Of a stretch of DNA of 64,000 nt, positions 56,940 through 64,000 are shown piece by piece. Within the stretch, counting starts at the first letter, position 1. Every line of letters starts with the position of its first letter. The translations under genes were made by a program, and so were the position numbers. The DNA is taken from the NCBI GenBank assembly GCA_022494885.1, contig JAGVSM010005037.1:22247-86246 (forward strand), in the 5' to 3' direction. The notes under the pieces were generated by a model, which had not been told where the DNA came from, made no database searches, and saw only the letters and a program-made list of their open reading frames with translations. The DNA is from Micrasema longulum. Lineage: Eukaryota > Arthropoda > Insecta > Trichoptera > Brachycentridae.

Positions 56940-57375
56940 GAAATCTACTAGAGGTACAGGTCCTATCACTGGTTTCCAGATTAAGAAAACTGTGTCATGT
57001 ATCCTGCGAAATGACTATTAACCTTGTTTTAGATGACTGGAAAGAGGAAACTGACAAAAATATGTTCGTAATTCCAGTTTTCTTGGACGTCAAAAGATCC
57101 TTCGAAACAATAGACTGATTTTTTTTTAATTGAAGACAAAAGGAATACAAGGAACAGCAATACAATGGTTCAAAGAGTATTTGAGTGACAGATTTTAAAT
57201 AACAAAAGTATATGACGAAGTTTCAGAGCTACCAAAAAAAGGCATTAGGAGTACCACAAGGATCTGTCTTCGGATCAATTCTATTTATTTTTTTGCATTA
57301 ATAATATTCTGAAGACACTTAAATATTTTAAAATAAGACTATTTGCAGACGATACCTTAATACATATATCCGAAG
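56940..57375 (+). pseudogene. LINE reverse-transcriptase relic, truncated by the BEL insertion
   Basis: Pieces in shifting frames give MTINLVLDDWKEETDKNMFV then IPVFLDVKRSFETID (the first palm block with the 'FLD-K-AFETID' motif), KGIQGTAIQWFKEYLSDRF, then VPQGSVFGSILFIFF-like and IRLFADDTLIHISE (the catalytic FADD box) at about 57,335-57,375. These are successive conserved blocks of a CR1/Jockey-type polymerase. Frameshifts and stops occur throughout. The coding relic stops exactly where the BEL LTR begins, so BEL inserted just downstream of the FADD codons. Confidence 0.85.
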
Positions 57376-58147
57376 TGTACTGTACAAGTCACAGTTTGGA
57401 CTGTATTCCACAATCCTGTAGCAAGGGGTAGGTGTTGGCCGTGTCTCGCTGCCGTCGTCGCTCTCGGGGTCGTAAATCCCGAAAGTTATGTAGTCTCGAA
57501 ATTCCTCTCAAGTCCGGTGTCACTGCGTAGGTCGGTGGAAGATACTGGTTCGTAGTCCTGGGGTGAAGCGATGGTCAAGTCCAAGGTGTAGATCCAGTAG
57601 TAGAGCGGGAGGTCGGGCGGGGTGACGAAATGAAACGATCAGACTAACTTGATGTCTCGAGGCGAACTCAATATTTATTGTTGTAAATGTACACATTATA
57701 TAGGGCGTGTTGCGGGCTCCCGCTACCTGCGTCCGAACCGGCGTTAGGCCAATACGGGAGTGGGGGGGGAAATACCGCTCCCACTATACCCGGCCGGCGC
57801 GCCTCCCCAAAGTGCATATAGGGAGGTGCCGGCGCTCGGCCCGGTCACTTCGCTGGGAGCCGCCGCACGCGCCACATCAATTACAAATGCCTTTTTTAAG
57901 GCAGTCCTTAGTCTTTATACAAATACAAATATGCATGTTAGGGCAATAACGCGTCAAACGTCTAGATTCAGGCCCTTTTTAGGGCCTGTAACACAAATTC
58001 CTGCTCTATAGTACCCCGGTATCGCTAAAGTCAGACCCGAAAGTGGAATATTCATCCTTTATTGTGGGTCCAACATTTAGCCTACAGATACCGGGGGCCC
58101 TAACTATATTATTGCATTTTCATTTACATATTTAACCGTCCGTTACA
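57376..58147 (-). repeat. BEL 3' LTR
   Basis: Bounded by TGT at 57,376 and ACA at 58,147 on the plus strand, i.e. the retroelement TG...CA rule on either strand. Its first 83 plus-strand bases match the partial right LTR from 63,918 except for one extra G in a G-run (four versus five). On the minus strand a TATATAATG box (57,702-57,694) and an AATAAA (57,679-57,674) lie about 15 bases apart. Confidence 0.9.
57674..57702 (-). promoter_or_regulatory. LTR TATA-like box and polyadenylation signal
   Basis: On the minus strand TATATAATG (57,702-57,694) is followed by AATAAA (57,679-57,674). Core promoter and poly(A) signals this close together are typical of short-R LTRs. The transcription start and cleavage sites cannot be placed from sequence alone. 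Confidence 0.4.
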
Positions 58148-61100
58148 CTCCCCCCGATGCCACGCTGTTCGGCTGCGGGGGCATCTTCTTCTCTGGACGG
58201 TCCTCTAGTAGTAGTGGGATGAGCCGGATCGCTGGTCGGGCATATTCTCCGGCCGCCGTCTGAACTCGTGCGGTCCGCACCTGTCCATCGGCAGCCAGTC
58301 GTGTCTCCATGATCCTCCCTCTTGTCCACTGGTTGCGGGGTGATGACGGGTCGGCGATCACTACAAGATCGCCGACTTTCAATGGCTCCGATCTATCGAG
58401 CCACTTTTTCCTCTGTGCTAGTGTAGGCAGAAACTCGCCCAGCCAGCGTCGCCAAAATTTGTCGGCTAGTTGCTGGGCTATCCGCCACTGCTTTCTCAGG
58501 CAGATATTCTCCGTTTCTTTGGGGTAGAAGGCGAGATGTGTGCGTGCCCCGGCCGAACCAATTAGGAAGTGGTTCGGAGTCAATGGGGTTTCATCTGCGG
58601 GGTCCACCGCCACATGGCTAAGGGGACGGCTGTTTACCGAGAATTCGGCCTCGGCGAACGCCGTCAACAGGGTCTCCTCTCGTGGAGATTGTTCTTTGAG
58701 GATAGCGACTAGGGAGGTTTTAACTGATCTCACTAGTCGCTCCCACGCGCCACCCATATGCGGTGAGGATGGCGGTATATACTTCCATTCTACGCCTTTA
58801 TTTGCAAGTTCTATTTGGAATGCGGCGTCATTATGGAGATCAATTGATTCTCGCATTTCTCTGTCGGCGCCGTGGAAATTTGTTCCGTTATCGGAATGGA
58901 TCACCCTCGGTTGGCCTCTTCTAGCGGTCATCCGTCTGATGGCTTGGATGGCCGCGTCACTTGTCAGGGATGATGCTAACTCGAGGTGTATGGCTCTGGT
59001 CGTCATACAGGTGAATAAGACACCGTATCGCTTCTCCCGGCGTCGCCCTATCGTAACATATAGGGGGCCAAAGTAGTCCAACCCACAGTGGGTGAATGGT
59101 CGTTGGTAGCTGGCCACTCGCGCCTCCGGTATCTGGCCCATTTGCGGTGTGCCGGCTCGTCCTCGCCGAACTCGGCAGATGGCGCATCTGTGACTTATAT
59201 TTCTCAGCGTCCCTCGTAACTTGAGCACGTAGAAGTTACGTCTCACGTCACATAACACTCTCTCCGTCCCCGGATGCCCGGCTCGTCTGTGGTACTCCTC
59301 CAGGAGCAGGCGGGTATATCTATGGGCGCCATCCAATATTATAGGCGCCCTCAGTCCTTCTGATGTATCTGTGTTCCTCAAGCGTGTTCCCATTCGCACG
59401 GCACCCTTGTCGTCTATGTGCGGCGTCAGCCCGTATAGGCGGCTCCGCGCAGGGAGTCGCTCCCCCCGTCTCAGGGTAGGTATATCGCCGCCGAAAGCGT
59501 CCGCTTGCGACTGACGGACCCAATGGAGCTCAGCATTTTCTAGCTCCCCGGCCGTCAGTTCGCCAACTTCGCGGGCGCCGTCTCTTCGGCGGCTTTTTCT
59601 CACGAAGCGCAGTACCCACGCCGTTGTCCTTATCAAGCGATTCCACGACGAGAATCGCTGTGGCGCGGGTAGCGCCTCGCTGGTGGTTATCGCCAGTACC
59701 ACTCGCTCTGCTTTCTTCTCCAGCATCGCATCGTCCGGAGTGGGCGTCATCTTCTTTTCTCGAGGCCATGATTCTTCTCCTTGCCGGAGGTAGTCTGGCC
59801 CCTGGAACCATACTCCTTCGAGGGACAGGTCAAGCGGGCGGCCATCTCTCGTACCGATGTCGGCGGGGTTGAGTTTTGTCGGCACCCACTTCCAGTCCGC
59901 GGCGTCGGTGAGTTCGTCTATCTCACCTAGCCGATTGGCCACGAACGTTGAGTAGGCGCGCGGCTCCGACCGGATCCAGCACAGGACCGTTGTGGAGTCA
60001 GTCCAGTACACCACCTTTTCTATGGCGCACTGGGTTTCTCTCCTGATGGTGGCCGCCAGTCTGGCCGCCATGAGTGCGCCCTGTAGCTCAAGGCGCGGTA
60101 TTGACATCACCTTTAACGGCGTCACTTTGCATTTACTGCTGATAAAGGTGGTCTTCTTGCCCTCGGTCGTGTTCTCCACGTAGTAAGCTACTGCGCAGAT
60201 CGCCACTTCCGAGGCGTCGCTGAATAGATGTAGTTCTCGGCGGTTCCACCGACTTACTATGGCGCATCTGGGGATGGCGCAATTTAAATTTTCTAACTGT
60301 GCGATCCAATTTTGCCATCTAGTCTTATGATCTTCTCTTATCGTTTCGTCCCATCCGGTTTGAGCCCTCCATACATCCTGTAGGAGCATCTTAGAGCGGA
60401 TGACGAGACATCCCAGGAATCCGACCGGGTCAAAAACTCGCATCACTGCACTCAACAGCTCCCTTTTAGTGGGCCAACTGTCGCTACCCTGGCCGAGTGG
60501 GTCGTCGAATTGATAAATAAACTCATCTGTGGCAGGTCTCCAAGTCACTCCCAGGACTCGTCCTGTGAATTCATTTGTAGCACCGGCCGTCTCGTGCGCT
60601 TCCGTTAGGCATATCGGCATGGCCGGCGCGGCGCGCGCTTCAGGCGGCACCGAGCTGAGCACTTCACTCTTGTTGCTAGCCCAGTTCGTCAGTGTAAACC
60701 CGCCTCGGCGTAGGACTTCGGATACCTCCCGGACCATTTTTTCAGCTGCGCCGGCATCGTCCATGGCGTCCAAATAATCATCCATATAAAATTTGGATTT
60801 GCATGCCGCCGCTGCCTCCGGGAACTCGTTCTGACTCTGTTCGGCCACTGTATTTCGCACATACTGCGCAGAACTTGGTGAGCACGCGGCTCCAAAAGTC
60901 ATTGACGTCATCTTGTAGGTTTTCGGCATCGACTCCGGATTATCTCGCCAGAGATAAAGTTGAGCGAGTTGATCTTGTTTTGTGATTTTTATTTGTAAAA
61001 ACATTTCACTTATGTCCGCCGCAAGCGCTATATGTCCCTCCCGGAATCGAAACATATTTCCCAATAGCGATGATAATAGGTCCGGTCCGGCCATTAACTT

Positions 61101-63839
61101 GTCGTTGAGAGAGACGCCTCTATACTTGCTTGCGGCGTCGAAGACTACCCGTATTTTGGCGGGTTTCTTCGGATTAATGACCGCAAAATGTGGCAGGTAC
61201 CACCTCTTTGGTACGTTATTTAATTCACTTTCACATACCTCGGATGCATATCCCTTTTGTAAGTATCCGTTCATTTTCTCATGATATGCGGCGGCAAGCT
61301 CTCTGTTATTTCTTAATTTTCTTTCCACTCCTTCCAGGCGGCTGAGAGCGTGTTGCCTATTGTTGGGCAACCACGTATCTCCGTCTTTCCACAAGAGTCC
61401 AGTCTCCCAATGTCCATCCTGAAGAGGTTTTGTCGTGGCTTGCATGATCGCGTATGCGCGCGTTATCTGTCTGTCAACGCGCGTGGCACTCGTTACTCCC
61501 AACGAGTCGATTGTGAAGTTATTTTTTACAAGACTTGCTAAATTAACGCAGCACTTGGTTTGCTGCGCACTATCACTGTCAGTCGGGCTTGTGGGTAGCT
61601 CCGACACGATACGCTCGTTCTGTCCGCGGCACTCGTGATTTACTTCGGTGGTTACAAACGGCCTTACTGGCCCGTTACCCTCGCGATTCACTTCCGCGAT
61701 TGTAAGCGGCATTACTAGCGAGCTATACTCGCTATTCACTTCGGCGGTTGTGAGTGGCATTACTAGCCCATTACGCGCGCGATTCACTGCCGCGGTTATG
61801 GGCGGCATTACAAGCCCGCTACACTCGCGATTCACTACCGTAGAGCACTTTGATTTACTCGTAGTCGCGAGCGTAATGTTGTTTTGCGCCAGTGCGCTGC
61901 CGTTGACTCTACCGTGAGTCACCCAGCCTAACAAGGTTCTTGAACGGATTTCATCACCGTTCGTTATCACTTCCCGCGACACTATTACGCCAGCGTTGTC
62001 TTGCCCGATGATCATTTGTGGCTTGACAATTCTCGAACCGTTCGCGGTTCCACTGCGTGCACACGGCGCTTGTGGAAGGTTCAATTCTCGCACTGTGTTC
62101 GCTCCGATGCGATATGAAATGTCACTATTTCCTTTTATGTTCACTTGCACTCGGCGCGTGTCTATCGTTGCACTATTTCCACCGATTCCGCGGATCGAGA
62201 TAACATCACTACGTCCGCGGGCTCCCACTTTGTTCGCGACTTCATTGTCTATCAACGTGATAGTGGAACCCTCGTCCAGCATCGCGTTCACTGTTACGCG
62301 TCCCCGTGGTCCGCTTATTTCCACTTCGATCACTTTTAATAGAACTTTCGAGTCACTATTCGGTCCGCTCATTACCCCGACGAACTGATTCCCGTCGGGC
62401 ACTATTGCGGTTTCACTAACGCTGTCGGCGCTATTCACTCGCGGCTCGCTGTGTAATAACTTGTGATGGTTCGCTGTACACGTACCCACGTTGCACTTAG
62501 CGGTGCTTCGGCACTGGTTTGCTCGGTGTCCGTCACTCAGGCACCGATAACACAATTTTCTATTTCGCACAAAGTCTCGTCGCATCAATAACGACATCTT
62601 CGCAAACTCGTTACATGCACTTAACTTATGACCGCTACGGCCGCACTTCGCGCACTTTGAGTCTGTTGTTGGCCGTGATTCCGTCGCCGCGAACACTGTT
62701 TCCTTTCCACGCGCCGGTAACTTCGTCTTTTCAAAGGCGCAGGCGTCCTTGGCGTTGTCCGCGAAAACCATGATCCAGTCCACGAAGTCGCGAAGTGTTG
62801 CCTTCTTGTTAGCTCCTTTCCGCGACATCACCCAGAGTTGCCGCGTGAAAAACGGGAGTCGAAGCACCATCTCGTTCAGCAGTTCGTCCGAATGCAGATG
62901 TTCTTTGCGCCTCTTTTCCAGCGTGAGGCACATGTTCCGTACGGCAATCGCGAACTCCACTAAATCGTCCATGGTGCTTTCTGCCGTCAGTCGCGGTGAT
63001 TTTCGCAGCTTGTCCAACTGCGTGCTCATGATGACGTCCGGGCGGTCGTAGTGCGTCTCGAGGGTGCTCATGATCTTATGAACATCCTTTGATTCCACTA
63101 GTAGTCCCTCCACTAGCGCCCGGGCGGGCCCTTTGAGTGCCTTCTTCAGCCTGAGAAGGTTTTCCGGGTCCGTCAGTTGGCACAGCTCTGAAGACTCCCA
63201 GAATTGGTCGCAGAATGCCGGCCAATGCACGGGGCTGCCGCTGAAGTCCTGTAGCTCCCTGGCGTTCCCCTGTCGAGCGAGCATGGCGCCGATGCGTGTT
63301 TCCTCTTCCTGGTTTTGTCCTCGATTCCCTCCTTGCTTTGCCAGCAAGGCCTCGAGTGCCAGCGTGAAACGGTCGGCTGGTTCGGCGTTGGTGTGCTCCT
63401 CGACCCATCTCTCTGTGTTGCGGCGCGCCGTTTCCTTCGGCCTCGCCTCTTGATTGTCCTCCTCAGAGAAAGGCTCGTTCCTCTTGGGGTAGACAGGATC
63501 AATGACTAGCGCGTCCCGGTCCTGGGGCGCGCTCGATCTAGCTTCCTTCTCCGCCTGGGCCAGAGCGGTCCGCGCTCCGAGTTGCGCGGTGTCTGGCTGA
63601 GCGGCTGGCTTGCTTGTAGTTCCCAAAAGCGACATCAATTGCTTGATTTGCTTCTCGTAGTGTCTTCTCTCCCGACGCCTCTCAGATCTCTCGTTCTGCA
63701 GCGTCTCGTCAGTCGCAGTCGGCGAGGGGGTTGCTTCTTCCTGAAGAGTGATGTCACCTTCCGAATCGGAATCTCCATCCGATACGGGCTTGGTGGGCTG
63801 CTCCTCGGCGTTCTTTCCAGAGCGTAGTGAGGCGGGCAT
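58143..63839 (-). CDS. gag-pol: BEL/Pao Gag-Pol polyprotein, 1,898 aa, intact
   Basis: It packages and replicates the element's RNA, then inserts the cDNA. Approximate domains: Gag (DUF1759-like) from F199 in FSGSPVHWPAFCDQFW; zinc knuckles 396-409 (CAKCGRSGHKLSAC) and 430-443 (CYRCLSDGHRANQC), both CX2CX4HX4C; aspartic protease with D522 in MLDEGSTITLID (BEL commonly has DEGS); a 16-residue repeat region 671-734; reverse transcriptase with YMDD at 1018-1021; RNase H with D1208 (LFSDAS) and D1281 (WTDSTT); integrase zinc motif H1517, H1522, C1552, C1555; catalytic triad D1588 (GLDYFG), D1650 (HSDNGTNF), E1700 (GAWERL); then a DUF5641-like tail with LTPNHFLIG. Every catalytic residue is present and no stop interrupts. 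The first Met lies 78 bp inside the 5' LTR. The stop codon lies within the 3' LTR. No env. Confidence 0.95.
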   Translation of the reverse strand: MPASLRSGKNAEEQPTKPVSDGDSDSEGDITLQEEATPSPTATDETLQNERSERRRERRHYEKQIKQLMSLLGTTSKPAAQPDTAQLGARTALAQAEKEARSSAPQDRDALVIDPVYPKRNEPFSEEDNQEARPKETARRNTERWVEEHTNAEPADRFTLALEALLAKQGGNRGQNQEEETRIGAMLARQGNARELQDFSGSPVHWPAFCDQFWESSELCQLTDPENLLRLKKALKGPARALVEGLLVESKDVHKIMSTLETHYDRPDVIMSTQLDKLRKSPRLTAESTMDDLVEFAIAVRNMCLTLEKRRKEHLHSDELLNEMVLRLPFFTRQLWVMSRKGANKKATLRDFVDWIMVFADNAKDACAFEKTKLPARGKETVFAATESRPTTDSKCAKCGRSGHKLSACNEFAKMSLLMRRDFVRNRKLCYRCLSDGHRANQCRSTAKCNVGTCTANHHKLLHSEPRVNSADSVSETAIVPDGNQFVGVMSGPNSDSKVLLKVIEVEISGPRGRVTVNAMLDEGSTITLIDNEVANKVGARGRSDVISIRGIGGNSATIDTRRVQVNIKGNSDISYRIGANTVRELNLPQAPCARSGTANGSRIVKPQMIIGQDNAGVIVSREVITNGDEIRSRTLLGWVTHGRVNGSALAQNNITLATTSKSKCSTVVNRECSGLVMPPITAAVNRARNGLVMPLTTAEVNSEYSSLVMPLTIAEVNREGNGPVRPFVTTEVNHECRGQNERIVSELPTSPTDSDSAQQTKCCVNLASLVKNNFTIDSLGVTSATRVDRQITRAYAIMQATTKPLQDGHWETGLLWKDGDTWLPNNRQHALSRLEGVERKLRNNRELAAAYHEKMNGYLQKGYASEVCESELNNVPKRWYLPHFAVINPKKPAKIRVVFDAASKYRGVSLNDKLMAGPDLLSSLLGNMFRFREGHIALAADISEMFLQIKITKQDQLAQLYLWRDNPESMPKTYKMTSMTFGAACSPSSAQYVRNTVAEQSQNEFPEAAAACKSKFYMDDYLDAMDDAGAAEKMVREVSEVLRRGGFTLTNWASNKSEVLSSVPPEARAAPAMPICLTEAHETAGATNEFTGRVLGVTWRPATDEFIYQFDDPLGQGSDSWPTKRELLSAVMRVFDPVGFLGCLVIRSKMLLQDVWRAQTGWDETIREDHKTRWQNWIAQLENLNCAIPRCAIVSRWNRRELHLFSDASEVAICAVAYYVENTTEGKKTTFISSKCKVTPLKVMSIPRLELQGALMAARLAATIRRETQCAIEKVVYWTDSTTVLCWIRSEPRAYSTFVANRLGEIDELTDAADWKWVPTKLNPADIGTRDGRPLDLSLEGVWFQGPDYLRQGEESWPREKKMTPTPDDAMLEKKAERVVLAITTSEALPAPQRFSSWNRLIRTTAWVLRFVRKSRRRDGAREVGELTAGELENAELHWVRQSQADAFGGDIPTLRRGERLPARSRLYGLTPHIDDKGAVRMGTRLRNTDTSEGLRAPIILDGAHRYTRLLLEEYHRRAGHPGTERVLCDVRRNFYVLKLRGTLRNISHRCAICRVRRGRAGTPQMGQIPEARVASYQRPFTHCGLDYFGPLYVTIGRRREKRYGVLFTCMTTRAIHLELASSLTSDAAIQAIRRMTARRGQPRVIHSDNGTNFHGADREMRESIDLHNDAAFQIELANKGVEWKYIPPSSPHMGGAWERLVRSVKTSLVAILKEQSPREETLLTAFAEAEFSVNSRPLSHVAVDPADETPLTPNHFLIGSAGARTHLAFYPKETENICLRKQWRIAQQLADKFWRRWLGEFLPTLAQRKKWLDRSEPLKVGDLVVIADPSSPRNQWTRGRIMETRLAADGQVRTARVQTAAGEYARPAIRLIPLLLEDRPEKKMPPQPNSVASGGV
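58148..58155 (-). promoter_or_regulatory. Polypurine tract (plus-strand primer site)
   Basis: On the minus strand GGGGGGAG directly precedes the LTR start TGTAACGG. It overlaps the last codons of Gag-Pol (Ser-Gly-Gly-Val), so the tract is itself coding. Confidence 0.8.
61637..61828 (-). repeat. In-frame 48-bp tandem repeat, four units, in BEL pol
   Basis: Units start at 61,637, 61,685, 61,733 and 61,781, each beginning GATTCACT-like on the plus strand; a fifth start is visible at 61,829. They encode 16-residue repeats of the form VNR--NGLVMPLTTAE, residues about 671-734, between the protease and the reverse transcriptase. The period is exact and all units keep the frame, while the units differ by several substitutions. 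Confidence 0.9.
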
Positions 63840-63901
63840 CGTAGATTCGTCTCGGCTGAAGACTCAAAGTAGATGGCAGCTGAAGATCACAATCCGGCGA
63901 G

Positions 63902-63912
63902 TCGAAGGACCA
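63902..63912 (-). promoter_or_regulatory. Primer-binding site, tRNA-Tyr-like
   Basis: On the minus strand TGGTCCTTCGA lies five bases from the 5' LTR end. Its complement TCGAAGGACCA equals the 3' end of metazoan tRNA-Tyr (acceptor strand TCGAAGG, discriminator A, CCA). Further complementarity (CCGGC plus AAT) resumes after a 3-base insertion (GAG). Confidence 0.65.
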
Positions 63913-63917
63913 GAAAC

Positions 63918-64000
63918 TGTACTGTACAAGTCACAGTTTGGACTGTATTCCACAATCCTGTAGCAAGGGGGTAGGTGTTGGCCGTGTCTCGCTGCCGTCG
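63918..64000 (-). repeat. BEL 5' LTR, 83-bp part inside the window
   Basis: It begins TGTACTGTACAAGTCACAGT on the plus strand, matching 57,376 onward. The rest of the LTR, including its promoter, lies beyond the right edge. Confidence 0.9.

Larger units (their letters stand above)
57376..64000 (-). mobile_element. BEL/Pao LTR retrotransposon, nearly complete, minus strand
   Basis: The element comprises a 3' LTR (57,376-58,147), a polypurine tract, one long Gag-Pol frame (63,839-58,143), a 78-bp leader, a primer-binding site (63,902-63,912) and the 3' end of the 5' LTR (63,918 to the right edge). The order protease, reverse transcriptase, RNase H, integrase plus the Gag type is diagnostic of BEL/Pao (Semotivirus-like). 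G+C content is far higher than in the flanks. No envelope-like frame follows integrase. The candidate 5-bp target site is CGAAG (57,371-57,375); its partner lies outside the window. Confidence 0.95.

Noticed and set aside
58309..63963. Many plus-strand and other-frame ORFs of 60-178 codons across the BEL element
   Set aside because: They are shadows of the GC-rich Gag-Pol gene in other frames; none has a recognisable domain.
57376..64000. Endogenous retrovirus with envelope
   Set aside because: No frame follows integrase; the polyprotein ends in the LTR, so it is an envelope-less BEL/Pao element.

Overview
This is repeat-rich eukaryotic DNA, most likely from an insect. It is AT-rich, has no operons, and carries tRNA-derived SINEs, decayed CR1/Jockey/RNase-H LINEs, Helitron-like ends finishing in CTAGT, fold-back MITEs, a hAT remnant and a BEL/Pao LTR retrotransposon. 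That mixture suits Lepidoptera or another arthropod with a large genome; the sequence alone does not fix the species. I see no host protein-coding gene, rRNA or bona fide tRNA gene. The window reads as intergenic DNA or a very long intron.

Layout. Bases 1-13,000 hold a SINE, a Jockey C-terminal relic, a 1.2-kb element bounded by inverted repeats, and LINE relics at about 8.0-8.7 kb, 10.1-11.0 kb and 12.4-13.0 kb. Bases 13,000-27,000 hold simple repeats, LINE tails and C-termini, a Helitron-like element at 18.0-18.7 kb, a third SINE family at 25.1 kb and an unclassified dispersed repeat. Bases 27,400-32,400 hold a SINE split by a hAT element with an 8-bp target duplication, fold-back MITEs, a second SINE family and two tandemly placed copies of an RNase-H LINE. 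Bases 33,000-57,000 are dominated by one fold-back MITE family (family A), with other palindromic elements, a SINE split by a MITE, a LINE reverse-transcriptase relic split by a 241-bp palindrome, and a 250-bp AAGAG/AAAAG purine tract.

From 57,376 to the right edge lies the one apparently functional gene. It is a minus-strand BEL/Pao retrotransposon with an open 1,898-codon Gag-Pol (Gag, two zinc knuckles, aspartic protease, reverse transcriptase, RNase H, integrase, C-terminal DUF5641-like domain), a 772-bp 3' LTR, a polypurine tract, a tRNA-Tyr-like primer-binding site and the first 83 bp of the 5' LTR. It is much richer in G+C than its surroundings, its visible LTR ends differ by one indel, and it sits in an older LINE relic, so it is a recent arrival.

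The main biological story is layered transposition: LINEs and SINEs as the old layer, MITEs and hAT nested in them, and BEL on top. I found no convincing evidence for a new multi-gene system. The items most worth a second look are the BEL element's in-frame 48-bp repeat and odd primer site, the family A MITEs, the palindromes, and the uncharacterised repeat family at 26.6 and 43.3 kb.
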